Source: CAVROP01 sp050008495 (GTDB lineage: Bacteria > Acidobacteriota > Terriglobia > UBA7540). Taken from it: a DNA stretch of 64,000 nt. The notes beneath the pieces are model-generated. The model had not been told where the DNA came from. It did no database searches and was given only the letters and a program-made list of their open reading frames with translations. Made by a program: the position numbers and the translations under genes. How positions within the stretch are numbered: the first letter of the stretch is position 1; every line of letters starts with the position of its first letter. Shown here in pieces: positions 41,100-50,146 of the stretch. Location: NCBI GenBank assembly GCA_050008495.1, contig JBEKMN010000001.1, forward strand, positions 1-64,000, read 5' to 3'.

Positions 41100-42398
41100 T
41101 CACGAATTCGTTGCCGTGGCTTCGCCCAAGCTCTTATCCAGCACGGCGAGAGCCTGATCGACATCGGCTTTGTTGATGTTGAGTGGCGGCGACATTCGAA
41201 TCACGTTTCCGTAGAGCCCCCCCTTGCCCACCAGCAAGCCGTTCGCCCGGGCGCGCTCCATGATGAGGTTTGTGGCCTCTGTTGCCGGTTCCTTGGTCTG
41301 GCGATTCTTGACAAGCTCGATGCCTTGCATCAAGCCCATTCCGCGAACGTCGCCGATGAGGGAGTGCTTCTCCTTCAACGCTTCGAGCCCCTGGTGGAAA
41401 TGATTGCCCGCGTCTTCGGCGTTGTCCATCAGGCGCTCTTCCTCAATGAGATCGATGGTGGCTTTAGCCGCCGCGCAGGTGACGGGATTGCCGCCGAAAG
41501 TTGAAATCGTCAGGCCCTTATAGGCGTCGGCGATCTCAGGGCGCGTCAGCGTTAAGCCGATGGGCACGCCATTGGCCATGCCTTTGGCGGAGGTGATGAT
41601 ATCCGGCTCGACTTCCCAGTGCTCGATGCCCCACCATTTCTTGCCGGTTCGTCCCCAAGCCGCTTGAACTTCATCAGCGATGAAGAGGCCGCCATAGTTG
41701 CGCACGATGTTGGCGACGATCTTGAAGTAGCCGGGCGGGGGAACGATGAATCCGCCCAAGCCTTGAATGGTCTCCGCGATCAAGCCGGCGACCTGGCCGC
41801 TGGTCGAAGTCTTGATGACCTCTTCGATGTCCTTGGCGCAATGCAGTTCGCAGCTCGGGTAAGTGAGGCCATACGGGCAGCGGTAGCAATAGGGGCCGGG
41901 AGCGTGCACGATGCCGTAAGGAATCACTCCGGCCTTGCGCCACGTATACAACCCGGTGAGAGCCTTGGTCAGTTGCGAGTGGCCGCTGTAGCCGTGCCGG
42001 AGCGCCAGGACTTCATAGTTTCCCGTGTACATGCGCGCCGTGGTGATGGCCACTTCATTGGCCTCTGTGCCGCTGTTGGAGAAATAACTCTTCTTCAATT
42101 TCCCCGGAGCAATCTGCGCGACCTTTTCTGCCAGCGCCACGAGGGCTTCGGTGGGGAAAAGCGTTGAGGTGTGCTGGACGCGGTCGATCTGCTCCTTGAT
42201 CTTCGCCGCCACCTTCTCGTTCGAGTGGCCGACGCTGATGGTGACGATCCCACCCAGAAAGTCGAGAAAGCGCTTCCCGTCCAGGTCCCAGACGTACTGA
42301 CCCTTGGCATGGTCGATCACCAGCGGGTCCTTGAAGTACGTGGTGACGCAGTTGAAGAGGTATTCCTGCTTCTTGCGGATGATTTCGTCTTTGGTCAT
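41100..42398 (-). CDS. Class III aminotransferase (aspartate aminotransferase family)
   Basis: PLP-dependent transaminase of 432 residues. The PLP lysine is in TSAKGMANGVPIG (about residue 268); the cofactor motifs SNSGTEANEVAI, HGYSGHSQ and IADEVQAAWGRTG are all present. The cysteine-rich stretch GPYCYRCPYGLTYPSCELHC is characteristic of the alanine-glyoxylate aminotransferase 2 (AGXT2)-like branch rather than of ornithine or GABA aminotransferases. The substrate is likely alanine, glyoxylate or a beta-amino acid. The region upstream is a word-repeat array. Confidence 0.93.
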   Translation of the reverse strand: MTKDEIIRKKQEYLFNCVTTYFKDPLVIDHAKGQYVWDLDGKRFLDFLGGIVTISVGHSNEKVAAKIKEQIDRVQHTSTLFPTEALVALAEKVAQIAPGKLKKSYFSNSGTEANEVAITTARMYTGNYEVLALRHGYSGHSQLTKALTGLYTWRKAGVIPYGIVHAPGPYCYRCPYGLTYPSCELHCAKDIEEVIKTSTSGQVAGLIAETIQGLGGFIVPPPGYFKIVANIVRNYGGLFIADEVQAAWGRTGKKWWGIEHWEVEPDIITSAKGMANGVPIGLTLTRPEIADAYKGLTISTFGGNPVTCAAAKATIDLIEEERLMDNAEDAGNHFHQGLEALKEKHSLIGDVRGMGLMQGIELVKNRQTKEPATEATNLIMERARANGLLVGKGGLYGNVIRMSPPLNINKADVDQALAVLDKSLGEATATNS

Positions 42399-42410
42399 GG
42401 GATCCTCGGA

Positions 42411-42482
42411 AGTTCACAGTCAACAGTTGACAGTCAATAGCTAACAGCCGACAGTCAACAGTTTACAGTCGACAGTTGACAG
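42411..42482. repeat. ACAGTCAACAGTTGACAG word-repeat array, left
   Basis: About 70 bases made of variants of ACAGTCAACAGTTGACAGTC, each partly self-complementary. It lies just after the four-helix-bundle gene (minus strand) and before the aminotransferase start. The block at 42876-42946 is its inverted counterpart. Confidence 0.85.
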
Positions 42483-42490
42483 GCACAGCC

Positions 42491-42853
42491 TCAATCTGGC
42501 CTTGCTTCCACTTTACAGCGTAGGGCGTAGAGCATGCGAGCAATTTCCGAAATCTCGGAAAGAGGTCCCTCAGCATCCTTCCGTTGCAAATAGCCCAACT
42601 CACAACTTAGCATGACGAGGTACTCCGTCTCCGACAAGGAGCCTTCGGCGATGTTGAGGAAGCGTGCATAGTCCTGCTTGCCCAGCCGCTTCGTGCCTTC
42701 GGCGATATTCGTGGGGACCGATACTGCCGCACGCCGAAGCTGTGACGTTAGGCCGAAGCGTTCGTCAGCGGGGAATCGTTTAGTAAGCTGGTAAAGCTTC
42801 AAAAGCAGCGCATGACTTCTCTGCCAAATCTTAAGCTCACGAAAATGTTGCAT
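42491..42853 (-). CDS. Four-helix-bundle protein (TIGR02436, 23S rRNA intervening-sequence type)
   Basis: The 120-residue protein matches the S23/four-helix-bundle family found in intervening sequences of 23S rRNA and as free-standing genes: FRELKIWQRSHALLLKLYQLT, FGLTSQLRRAAVSVPTNIAEG, then YARFLNIAEGSLSETEYL. The fold is shared with the Avd accessory protein of diversity-generating retroelements, but no reverse transcriptase is near. GGGGG stands 6-11 bases before the ATG. The gene sits between inverted word-repeat arrays, as a cassette would. Confidence 0.9.
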   Translation of the reverse strand: MQHFRELKIWQRSHALLLKLYQLTKRFPADERFGLTSQLRRAAVSVPTNIAEGTKRLGKQDYARFLNIAEGSLSETEYLVMLSCELGYLQRKDAEGPLSEISEIARMLYALRCKVEARPD

Positions 42854-42875
42854 AATGCCCCCGTAGCATACGGGT

Positions 42876-42946
42876 TGTTGACTGTCGACTGTTGCCTGTC
42901 GACTGCCATTTCCTGACCGTCGACTGTCAACTGTCGACTGTCAACT
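42876..42946. repeat. GTTGACTGTCGACTGT word-repeat array, right
   Basis: Repeats of GACTGTCGACTGTCAACTGTC words, inverted with respect to 42411-42482. It ends within the last two bases of the S9 peptidase stop codon, so the peptidase 3' end touches the array. Confidence 0.85.
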
Positions 42947-44975
42947 ACTTTACGTACTTATCCAACCACCCCAGCACCGTCTTATACCAAAGCTGGCTAT
43001 TCTGCGGCTTCAGCACCCAATGGCCTTCGTCAGGGAAATAGAGGAAACGAGAGGGGATGCCACGGCGTTGCAGGGAAGTGAACAGTTGGATGGCCTGGCC
43101 TTCCGGGACGCGGAAGTCGAGAGCACCTTGGACAACCAGCATAGGGGTTTCGATGTTTTGCACAGAATTGGAAGGCGAGGATTTCTCGTAGGACTCCCGT
43201 TTCGTCCAGGGTGGCCCCTGGTGTTCCCACTCGTCGAACCAGACCTCTTCCGTTTCGCCGTACATGCTGTGCGAGTCGTAAACGCCGTCGTGTGAAACCA
43301 GCGCCTTGAAGCGGTGAGTGTGCCCCGCGATCCAATCGATCATATAACCACCGAAGGAAGCGCCTGCCGCGCCAATATGATTCTTGTCAACATACGGCAG
43401 ATTCTCCAGGTAATCGCTAGCCAGCATGATGTCCTGGTAGCACGCTCCGCCCCAATCGCCCGAAATCTGCTCGACAAACTTCTGACCGTATCCGGTCGAG
43501 CCATGGAAATTGGTCATCATCACCACGTAGCCGTGGGAGGCAAACATCTGGGCATTCCAGCGGTAGCTCCAGGCGTCGTCCCAGGCGCTCTGCGGGCCGC
43601 CGTGGACAAGGACGAGGGCGGGATATTTCGTGTTCGGATCGAAGCCGGGCGGCTTCAGCAGTAGGCTCTGGATTTCCGCACCCAAGGCGCCCTTGGTCAT
43701 CACGAGTTCGGCGGTGTTCAGCTCAAGTTCGGCGAGCAAGGCATCGTTGGCGTGCGTCAGTTGGGTTGGAGCGCCTCCCGAGACAGCAGCGCCGAAGATC
43801 TCCGTTGGCTGCGTCAGGCTGGTGCGAGTCAGCAACAGCGACTGGCCGTTTGGAGTGACCGCCACGTCATCGTTCATTCCCGCCAGAACCTTCTCGACCT
43901 TGGGATGGCTGACGGAGGTCTTAAACACGGGTTGCCGGGCGCTTTCCTCGGCGATGAAGTAGATAGTGTCGCTGTCCGGTGCCCAGGCGAAGCTCGACAC
44001 CCATTGGTCAAATCCGGTGGTCAGATCCTTGCTGCTTCCGGTCTGGCGATCGTAAACGCGCAGCCGGAAGAGGTCCGACTCATACCCGTCGCGCGCCTGC
44101 GAGGTGTAGGCGATGTAGCGGCCGTCGGGCGAGTACTGCGGCGCAGCGTCAGACCCGGGATTATCCTTGGTGATGTTCCGTGCTTCTCCGCCTTTGGTGC
44201 TGACGAGGAAGAGATCGTTGTTGGTGGACCAGGCGACCCGCGAACCGCCTGAGCGGTTCGAGGAAAAGCAGGCCTCGGAACCGTCCGGCGAAATATCGTA
44301 ACCATCAGGAGCGCCCAGGAACCAAGTGGGTGAGTCCACGGCGCCGGGGGTCAGGTCGAGCGGCGATCCGCCCTTGGCTGAAACCGTGAAGAGGTGAGTG
44401 TATTTGCCGTCGCGCCACTCGTTCCAGTGCCGGAAGAGAAGCTCATCGATGACCCGCGCTTTCACCTTGCTCTTTTCAGTTTCCTCCAGCCGCTTCTTGT
44501 TGCAGGCATCGTCGGCGCAGTCCGGGTACACGTCCGAGGTGAAGAGCAGCGTATCACCTTTGCGCGCCCAGGTGACGCCGTCCGCTTCCGTCGAGACGCT
44601 GGTGAGTTGGCGCGCCTCGCCGCCGTGGACGGGAATAATCCAGATCTGCGACTTGGCGCCGCGGGTCGAGATGAAGGCAATGGAATCGCCGTCCGGAGAC
44701 CAGCGAGGCCGCGTGTCTGACCCTTCGCCGTTCGTCAGTTGCCTCGGCTCGCCGCCTCCCGTACTGATCAGCCAGATGTGATTGACGACTTTGTTGGCCT
44801 CGAAATCGACTGCCCCTTGTACGTACGCGACCCAGCGCCCATCAGGAGAAACTCGAGGGTCGGAAATCCTTTGCACCTTCATCATATCGTCGAAGGTTAT
44901 GGGACGTTTTGCATTTGTCACAGTACCCCCTAGGATCAGAAAGAGAGTTATAGCCCACCTCAATAATGTTTTCAT
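42945..44975 (-). CDS. S9 family peptidase (acylaminoacyl/prolyl oligopeptidase type)
   Basis: Exported serine peptidase of 676 residues from the second ATG of the frame, after which a signal peptide MKTLLRWAITLFLILGGTV follows. The N-terminal half is a WD40/TolB-like propeller (RISDPRVSPDGRWVAYVQG, WSPDGDSIAFISTRG, YSPDGRYIAYTSQ). The C-terminal alpha/beta hydrolase has the nucleophile in GASFGGYM, the acid in QGALDFRVP and the base in DEGHWVLKP. It is typical of DPP-IV/acylaminoacyl peptidase proteins that digest peptides in the periplasm. Confidence 0.94.
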   Translation of the reverse strand: MKTLLRWAITLFLILGGTVTNAKRPITFDDMMKVQRISDPRVSPDGRWVAYVQGAVDFEANKVVNHIWLISTGGGEPRQLTNGEGSDTRPRWSPDGDSIAFISTRGAKSQIWIIPVHGGEARQLTSVSTEADGVTWARKGDTLLFTSDVYPDCADDACNKKRLEETEKSKVKARVIDELLFRHWNEWRDGKYTHLFTVSAKGGSPLDLTPGAVDSPTWFLGAPDGYDISPDGSEACFSSNRSGGSRVAWSTNNDLFLVSTKGGEARNITKDNPGSDAAPQYSPDGRYIAYTSQARDGYESDLFRLRVYDRQTGSSKDLTTGFDQWVSSFAWAPDSDTIYFIAEESARQPVFKTSVSHPKVEKVLAGMNDDVAVTPNGQSLLLTRTSLTQPTEIFGAAVSGGAPTQLTHANDALLAELELNTAELVMTKGALGAEIQSLLLKPPGFDPNTKYPALVLVHGGPQSAWDDAWSYRWNAQMFASHGYVVMMTNFHGSTGYGQKFVEQISGDWGGACYQDIMLASDYLENLPYVDKNHIGAAGASFGGYMIDWIAGHTHRFKALVSHDGVYDSHSMYGETEEVWFDEWEHQGPPWTKRESYEKSSPSNSVQNIETPMLVVQGALDFRVPEGQAIQLFTSLQRRGIPSRFLYFPDEGHWVLKPQNSQLWYKTVLGWLDKYVK

Positions 44976-45287
44976 AAAAGCGCCCCCGTTGACCATCGCG
45001 ATTTTGTATTCATGGAGCAGATATTTATATCAGAGGCGCACGAAAAGTGCAGCAGCGAGTCGTGGCACCGCGTCTCAGCCGTGGTGGCGGGAGCGTCCCG
45101 CTCCCGCGCGCGGGCAGAGCCTGTCCTGAGCACTGCGAAGGAATGCCCGCGCCACAGCAAGACACCCTCCCCAACTGAGGGGGTATGGTACCAGCCTGGG
45201 CACGTCTCGGCGACCTCGCTTGGACTGGAAGCATAAGTTTGGATAGAATAGATGCGGCAAGCAGCAATGAATCCATCGGGAGGGTAC
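44976..45287. repeat. Divergent intergenic region with GGCGGGAGC palindrome
   Basis: 45083-45155 has outer words GTGGCGGG...GCGCCAC, the dyad GGGAGCGTCCCGCTCCC and a CCTGTCCTGAGCACTGCGAAGG word. The promoter candidate for gnd lies at 45220-45249. No gene is seen. Confidence 0.6.
45220..45249 (+). promoter_or_regulatory. Candidate sigma-70 promoter of the gnd cluster
   Basis: TTGGAC (45220-45225), an 18-base spacer, and TAGAAT (45244-45249), about 38 bases before the chosen gnd ATG. The -10 fits five of six positions, the -35 three of six. Confidence 0.45.
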
Positions 45288-46745
45288 ATGCAGAACGGGA
45301 GTTGCGACATCGGACTGATCGGTTTGGCCGTGATGGGCCAGAATCTTGTCTTAAACATGAACGACCACGGTTATAAAGTCGCGGTTTTCAATCGCACCGT
45401 CTCCAAGGTGGATGATTTCATCAATAACGAGACCAAGGGGACGCAGGTGGTAGGAACGCACTCGCTGGAGGAACTGGCGCAGGCGCTTAAACGGCCGCGA
45501 CGCGTCATGCTGATGGTCAAGGCCGGCGAGACGGTGGACCACATGATCGATAGCCTACTGCCGCACCTCGAGCGGGGCGACATCATGATCGACGGCGGGA
45601 ACTCACATTGGCCGGACACCAGCCGGCGCACCAAATACCTGGCCGAGAAAGGCCTGCTTTACATCGGCACCGGCGTCTCCGGTGGCGAAGAAGGCGCGCG
45701 CCACGGCCCCTCCATCATGCCGGGCGGCAACCCCAAAGCCTGGCCTCATGTGAAAGAGATCTTTCAGGCCATTGCCGCCAAGGTTGACGATGGGTCGCCG
45801 TGCTGCGAATGGGTGGGCGAAGACGGTGCGGGCCATTATGTGAAGATGGTGCACAACGGCATCGAGTACGGCGACATGCAACTGATCTGCGAGGCTTATC
45901 AGTTGATGAAAGACGTGCTGGGCCTCACGGCCGACGAATTGCACTCGGTGTTCGTGGAATGGAACAAAGGCGAGCTGGACAGTTACCTGATTGACATTAC
46001 CAGCCAGATCTTCAGCAAGAAGGATGACGACGGCGCAGCGCTCGTAGACAAAATCCTCGACACCGCCGGCCAGAAAGGCACGGGCAAGTGGACATGCCTG
46101 AGCGCACTCGACCTCGGAATGCCGGTGACGCTGATCGGCGAAGCGGTGTTTTCGCGCTGCCTCTCGGCCCTCAAGGCAGAACGCGTTGCGGCCTCCGCGA
46201 TTCTGCCGGGGCCCAAAGGCGCCGCCGTGCCGGTGCGCGACGAGGCGATCGAAGACATCCGGCGAGCGCTGTACTGCTCCAAGATTATCTCCTATGCCCA
46301 AGGGTATATGCTGCTGCGCGAAGCAGCTAAAGAGCAGGGTTGGAACCTCAACTTTGGCGGCATCGCCCTGATGTGGCGGGGCGGGTGCATTATCCGCAGC
46401 CGATTCCTGGGCAAGATCAAAACGGCCTTTGACAAGAATCCCCAGCTCAGTAACTTGCTGCTGGATGACTTCTTCAGCAATCTGTTGATCGACTACCAGG
46501 CGTCCTGGCGGCGCGCCGTCGCCCAGGCGGTTCAGTTCGGAGTTCCGACCCCGGCGTTCGGCACGGCGCTGGCTTTTTACGACGGTTATCGCACGGCGCG
46601 CCTGCCGGCCAACCTGCTGCAAGCCCAGCGTGATTTCTTCGGCGCGCACACTTACGAGCGCGTGGACAAGCCGCGCGGGGAGTTCTTCCACACCAACTGG
46701 ACCGGGCACGGGGGCAGGGTGGCGTCGAGCACTTATAATGTCTAA
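45288..46745 (+). CDS. gnd: 6-phosphogluconate dehydrogenase (decarboxylating)
   Basis: Makes ribulose 5-phosphate, CO2 and NADPH from 6-phosphogluconate. The 485-residue length is that of the long, E. coli-type enzyme. The start at 45288 has GGGAGG upstream; earlier ATGs do not. Motifs are IGLIGLAVMGQNLVLN (cofactor), IDGGNSHWPDT, GTGVSGGEEGARHGPS, the substrate helix GHYVKMVHNGIEYGDMQL with the catalytic lysine, GTGKWT and FHTNWTGHGG near the C-terminus. First gene of the pentose-phosphate cluster; the next gene follows after 22 bases. Confidence 0.97.
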   Translation: MQNGSCDIGLIGLAVMGQNLVLNMNDHGYKVAVFNRTVSKVDDFINNETKGTQVVGTHSLEELAQALKRPRRVMLMVKAGETVDHMIDSLLPHLERGDIMIDGGNSHWPDTSRRTKYLAEKGLLYIGTGVSGGEEGARHGPSIMPGGNPKAWPHVKEIFQAIAAKVDDGSPCCEWVGEDGAGHYVKMVHNGIEYGDMQLICEAYQLMKDVLGLTADELHSVFVEWNKGELDSYLIDITSQIFSKKDDDGAALVDKILDTAGQKGTGKWTCLSALDLGMPVTLIGEAVFSRCLSALKAERVAASAILPGPKGAAVPVRDEAIEDIRRALYCSKIISYAQGYMLLREAAKEQGWNLNFGGIALMWRGGCIIRSRFLGKIKTAFDKNPQLSNLLLDDFFSNLLIDYQASWRRAVAQAVQFGVPTPAFGTALAFYDGYRTARLPANLLQAQRDFFGAHTYERVDKPRGEFFHTNWTGHGGRVASSTYNV

Positions 46746-46767
46746 ACGACTAGTCAGGAGAATAAGG

Positions 46768-47850
46768 ATGAAATACGGTCTTAATATTCGCCAGGAGGGT
46801 GCTCTGGATCTGTTGTCGCTGGGCGCCCTGGTTCACCGCCTGGATCCGGGAATGATTCCCTTTCGCAAGGCTACGGAGTGCAAAATCCACGTGAGCGGCG
46901 GCGAGTTCAATTGCGCCGCAAACCTTTCCGATTGCTTTGGCCTGCAGACGGGCATCGCCACCGCCATGGTGGATTACCCGATCGGCGATCTGATCGCGGA
47001 ACGGGTGCGGGCGATGGGCGTAAAGCCCTTTTACAAGCGCTTCAAGCATAACGGCGTCAACGGCCCCAATATGGCCACGGTCTATAGCGATCGCGGCCAC
47101 GGGGTGCGCGGTCCGGTAGTCTTTTACAACCGGGCCAACGAAGCCGGCGCCATGCTCAAGCCGGGCGACTTCGATTGGCCGAGCATTTTCGCGGCCGGCG
47201 TGCGCTGGTTCCACAGCGGCGGCATCTTCGCGGCACTGTCGGCCACCACCGGCGAGTTGATCGTCGAGGGCATGAAGGCTGCCAAGGCCGCCGGCGCCGT
47301 GACTTCGTTCGATTTGAACTATCGCGCCAAGTTGTGGAACATCTGGGGCGGGCACGAACGCGCGCTGTCGGTGATCGGGCGCATCGTCGAGCACGCCGAT
47401 GTATTGGTGGGCAACGAAGAGGACCTGCAAATGGGTCTGGGCATCCCCGGGCCCGAAGTGGCCGCGAAGTCCAAGCTCGACCCCAGCGCCTTTTTCGCCA
47501 TGATCGAGAAAGTAGTGGCGAAGTATCCGCAAGTCAGAGTCGTGGCGACCACGCTGCGCGAGGTTCACTCCACTGCCCGGCACGGTTGGAGTGCCGTGGC
47601 CTGGATTGACGGTAAGACCTACATGGCTCCGACTCTCCAACTGGATGTTCTTGATCGAGTAGGTGGCGGCGACGGTTACGCCGCGGGTTTCTTCTACGGC
47701 CTGCTTACCGGTGAAGAGCCGCAAGAGGCCGTCAACCTGGGCTGGGCGCACGGAGCGCTGTTGACCACTTTTCCGGGTGACACCACCATGGCAACCGTCG
47801 AGCAAGTGCGCGCGCTTGCCAAAGGCGGATCAGCACGCATTCAGCGCTAA
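46768..47850 (+). CDS. PfkB family carbohydrate kinase, 2-keto-3-deoxygluconate kinase-like
   Basis: Sugar kinase of 360 residues from the ATG at 46768 (AGGAG upstream; the longer frame overlaps gnd). The PfkB pattern is present: HVSGGEFNCAANLSDCFG near the N-terminus, SFDLNYRAKLW, VGNEEDL, and the C-terminal anion-hole motif in DRVGGGDGYAAGFFYGLL, where GGGD replaces the more common GAGD. The closest functional group by pattern is 2-keto-3-deoxygluconate kinase. Its place between gnd and transketolase suggests a link of an Entner-Doudoroff-type branch to the pentose phosphate pathway, but no edd or eda gene is in the window. Confidence 0.88.
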   Translation: MKYGLNIRQEGALDLLSLGALVHRLDPGMIPFRKATECKIHVSGGEFNCAANLSDCFGLQTGIATAMVDYPIGDLIAERVRAMGVKPFYKRFKHNGVNGPNMATVYSDRGHGVRGPVVFYNRANEAGAMLKPGDFDWPSIFAAGVRWFHSGGIFAALSATTGELIVEGMKAAKAAGAVTSFDLNYRAKLWNIWGGHERALSVIGRIVEHADVLVGNEEDLQMGLGIPGPEVAAKSKLDPSAFFAMIEKVVAKYPQVRVVATTLREVHSTARHGWSAVAWIDGKTYMAPTLQLDVLDRVGGGDGYAAGFFYGLLTGEEPQEAVNLGWAHGALLTTFPGDTTMATVEQVRALAKGGSARIQR

Positions 47851-48014
47851 CGTCGTGCCTTAACATAAAGCCCGATAATTGCCCTTTGCCATGATACCAA
47901 CCCAGCGATCCCGGCATCTAAATTAGATTGCAGGGCGAGGATGCGGGCGCAAATGTGAATTCTGCTCGGTGCGGGTTGGACTCAAGTCTATCGACACATA
48001 GGAGGACTAATCCC

Positions 48015-50066
48015 TTGGACGGTCATGCTTCAACAGGCACGCAAAAACAACCTCTCGAGCAGGACGAACTTGACCAGCTTTGCATCAACACCATTCGCTT
48101 TCTGGCAGTGGATGCCGTTCAGAAAGCCAACTCGGGCCATCCCGGCCTGCCGATGGGCGCCGCGCCCATGGCGTACGTGCTCTGGACGCGTTTTATGCGT
48201 TACGATCCACTCAAACCTCACTGGCCGAACCGAGACCGCTTTGTGCTCTCGGCCGGGCACGGCTCGATGCTTCTGTACAGCCTTCTTCACTTAACTGGCT
48301 ATAACCTTCCACTTTCGGAGTTGCAGCAATTCCGCCAATGGGGAAGCAGGACGCCGGGTCATCCCGAGTATGGTCTTGTCGACGGTATTGAAACCACAAC
48401 CGGCCCGTTGGGACAAGGCTTCGGCAACGGCGTGGGCATGGGCATCGCGGAGAAATACCTTGCGGCGCATTTCAATCGCCCGGGGCATGAAATCATCAAT
48501 TACAAAATCTACGCCATCGCCAGCGATGGTGATTTGATGGAGGGTGTGGCGTCCGAGGCGGCGTCACTGGCCGGGCATCTTGGGCTCAACAACCTCATCT
48601 ATTTTTATGATGACAATCACATCTCGATTGAAGGCTCGACGCACTTGGCGTTCACGGAAGACCGCGGAGCGCGCTTCGAATCTTACGGCTGGTTCGTGCA
48701 AAGGTTACCTGACGGCAACGATCTGGAGGCGATTGATGCGGCGATTCGAGCCGCCCAGGCCGAAACCGAAAGGCCGTCCATCATCATGATCCGGACGCAT
48801 ATTGGTTATGGCAGCCCGAACAAGCAAGACACGGCCGAGGCGCATGGCAGCGCGCTGGGTGAAGAAGAAGTGAAGCTGACCAAGGAGAACCTGGGCTGGC
48901 CGCTGGAACCGAAATTCTACATTCCCGAGGAAGCGCTCGCCCACTTCCGCAAAGCGATCGAGCGCGGCGAGAAAGCCGAAGCCGATTGGCAGAAGCAACT
49001 GGACGACTACCGCAAGGCGGAGCCCGCTTTAGCGGCAGAGTTCGATCGGTTCGTGAAGCGCGAACTGCCGGAGGGCTGGAAGGCGAAACTTCCGACATTC
49101 AAGTCGACCGAAAAGCCCATGGCCACTCGACAGGCCTCGGGGAGGGTCCTGAACGCGATCTCGTTCAGCTTGCCCACGCTCCTGGGCGGATCGGCGGACC
49201 TTGCACCTTCAACCGATACTTTAATTAAGGGTGAGAAGGATTTCGAAAGGGGAAATTACGGGTCGCGGAATTTCCATTTTGGAGTGCGCGAACACGGCAT
49301 GGGTTCGATCCTGAACGGGATGGCTGTAACGGGGCTGGTTCCCTACGGCGCGACTTTCTTCATTTTTTCGGATTACCTGCGGCCGACCTTGCGCCTGGCT
49401 GCGATGATGAAGGCTCACACGATTTTCGTCTTCACTCACGACAGCATCTTGCTGGGCGAGGACGGCCCAACGCACCAGCCCATCGAGCACCTCGCGGCGC
49501 TGCGGGCCATTCCTGAACTCAGCTTGATCCGGCCGGCGGACGCGAATGAGACCGTGGTGGCATGGCGCGTGGCGCTTGAGCATCGCGACGGGCCGGTCGC
49601 GCTTTGCCTCACTCGCCAGGTTTTGCCCATCATCGACCGCGACAAGTATGCAGCCGCGGAAGGCTTGGCCAAAGGCGCCTATGTGCTGGCGGATGCGCCA
49701 GGAAAAGAGGTGGAACTGATTCTGATCGCCACGGGCTCGGAGGTTGCGCCGACTCTCGAAGCGTTCGAGAAATTGTCAGCCGAGGGGATCGGAGTGCGAT
49801 TAGTGAGCATGCCTTCGTGGGATCTTTTCGAGGAACAACCCCAATCCTATCGCGACGAGGTTTTGCCGCCTAAAGTGACGGCACGCCTGGCGGTTGAGGC
49901 TGCCGCTCCCTTCGGTTGGGAACGCTACGTCGGAACGAAATGGGAAGTGATCGGAATGAACCGCTTCGGGGCCTCGGCTCCGTATAAGGCGCTGGCGGAA
50001 CATTTCGGATTCAACGCGGCGAACATCATCGAACATGCTCGCAGGCTGCTTGGGGCTAAGGGCTAA
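48015..50066 (+). CDS. tkt: Transketolase
   Basis: Thiamine-diphosphate enzyme moving two-carbon units between sugar phosphates. The 683 residues run from a TTG at 48015, chosen because AGGAGG lies nine bases upstream. Motifs are KANSGHPGLPMG, DRFVLSAGHGSMLLY, TTGPLGQGFGNGVGMG, the ThDP/metal motif SDGDLMEGVASEA...NLIYFYDDN, and in the pyrimidine domain FHFGVREHGMGSILNG with the catalytic glutamate and HDSILLGEDGPTHQPIEHL. Standard length. It lies between the kinase gene and zwf in the cluster. Confidence 0.97.
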   Translation: MDGHASTGTQKQPLEQDELDQLCINTIRFLAVDAVQKANSGHPGLPMGAAPMAYVLWTRFMRYDPLKPHWPNRDRFVLSAGHGSMLLYSLLHLTGYNLPLSELQQFRQWGSRTPGHPEYGLVDGIETTTGPLGQGFGNGVGMGIAEKYLAAHFNRPGHEIINYKIYAIASDGDLMEGVASEAASLAGHLGLNNLIYFYDDNHISIEGSTHLAFTEDRGARFESYGWFVQRLPDGNDLEAIDAAIRAAQAETERPSIIMIRTHIGYGSPNKQDTAEAHGSALGEEEVKLTKENLGWPLEPKFYIPEEALAHFRKAIERGEKAEADWQKQLDDYRKAEPALAAEFDRFVKRELPEGWKAKLPTFKSTEKPMATRQASGRVLNAISFSLPTLLGGSADLAPSTDTLIKGEKDFERGNYGSRNFHFGVREHGMGSILNGMAVTGLVPYGATFFIFSDYLRPTLRLAAMMKAHTIFVFTHDSILLGEDGPTHQPIEHLAALRAIPELSLIRPADANETVVAWRVALEHRDGPVALCLTRQVLPIIDRDKYAAAEGLAKGAYVLADAPGKEVELILIATGSEVAPTLEAFEKLSAEGIGVRLVSMPSWDLFEEQPQSYRDEVLPPKVTARLAVEAAAPFGWERYVGTKWEVIGMNRFGASAPYKALAEHFGFNAANIIEHARRLLGAKG

Positions 50067-50146
50067 GGCACATTTCTCACCACGATTGGAGAAGGTCGGA
50101 AGGTCGGGGCTTCAGCCCCGCCCTTCCCGAGGCACGGGGTCGAATC

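Noticed and set aside
42491..42853. Diversity-generating retroelement accessory gene (avd)
   Set aside because: No reverse transcriptase, template repeat or variable repeat is nearby; the free-standing four-helix-bundle family fits as well.
45603..46709. Minus-strand ORF of 368 residues
   Set aside because: It is antisense to gnd and has no recognisable motif.
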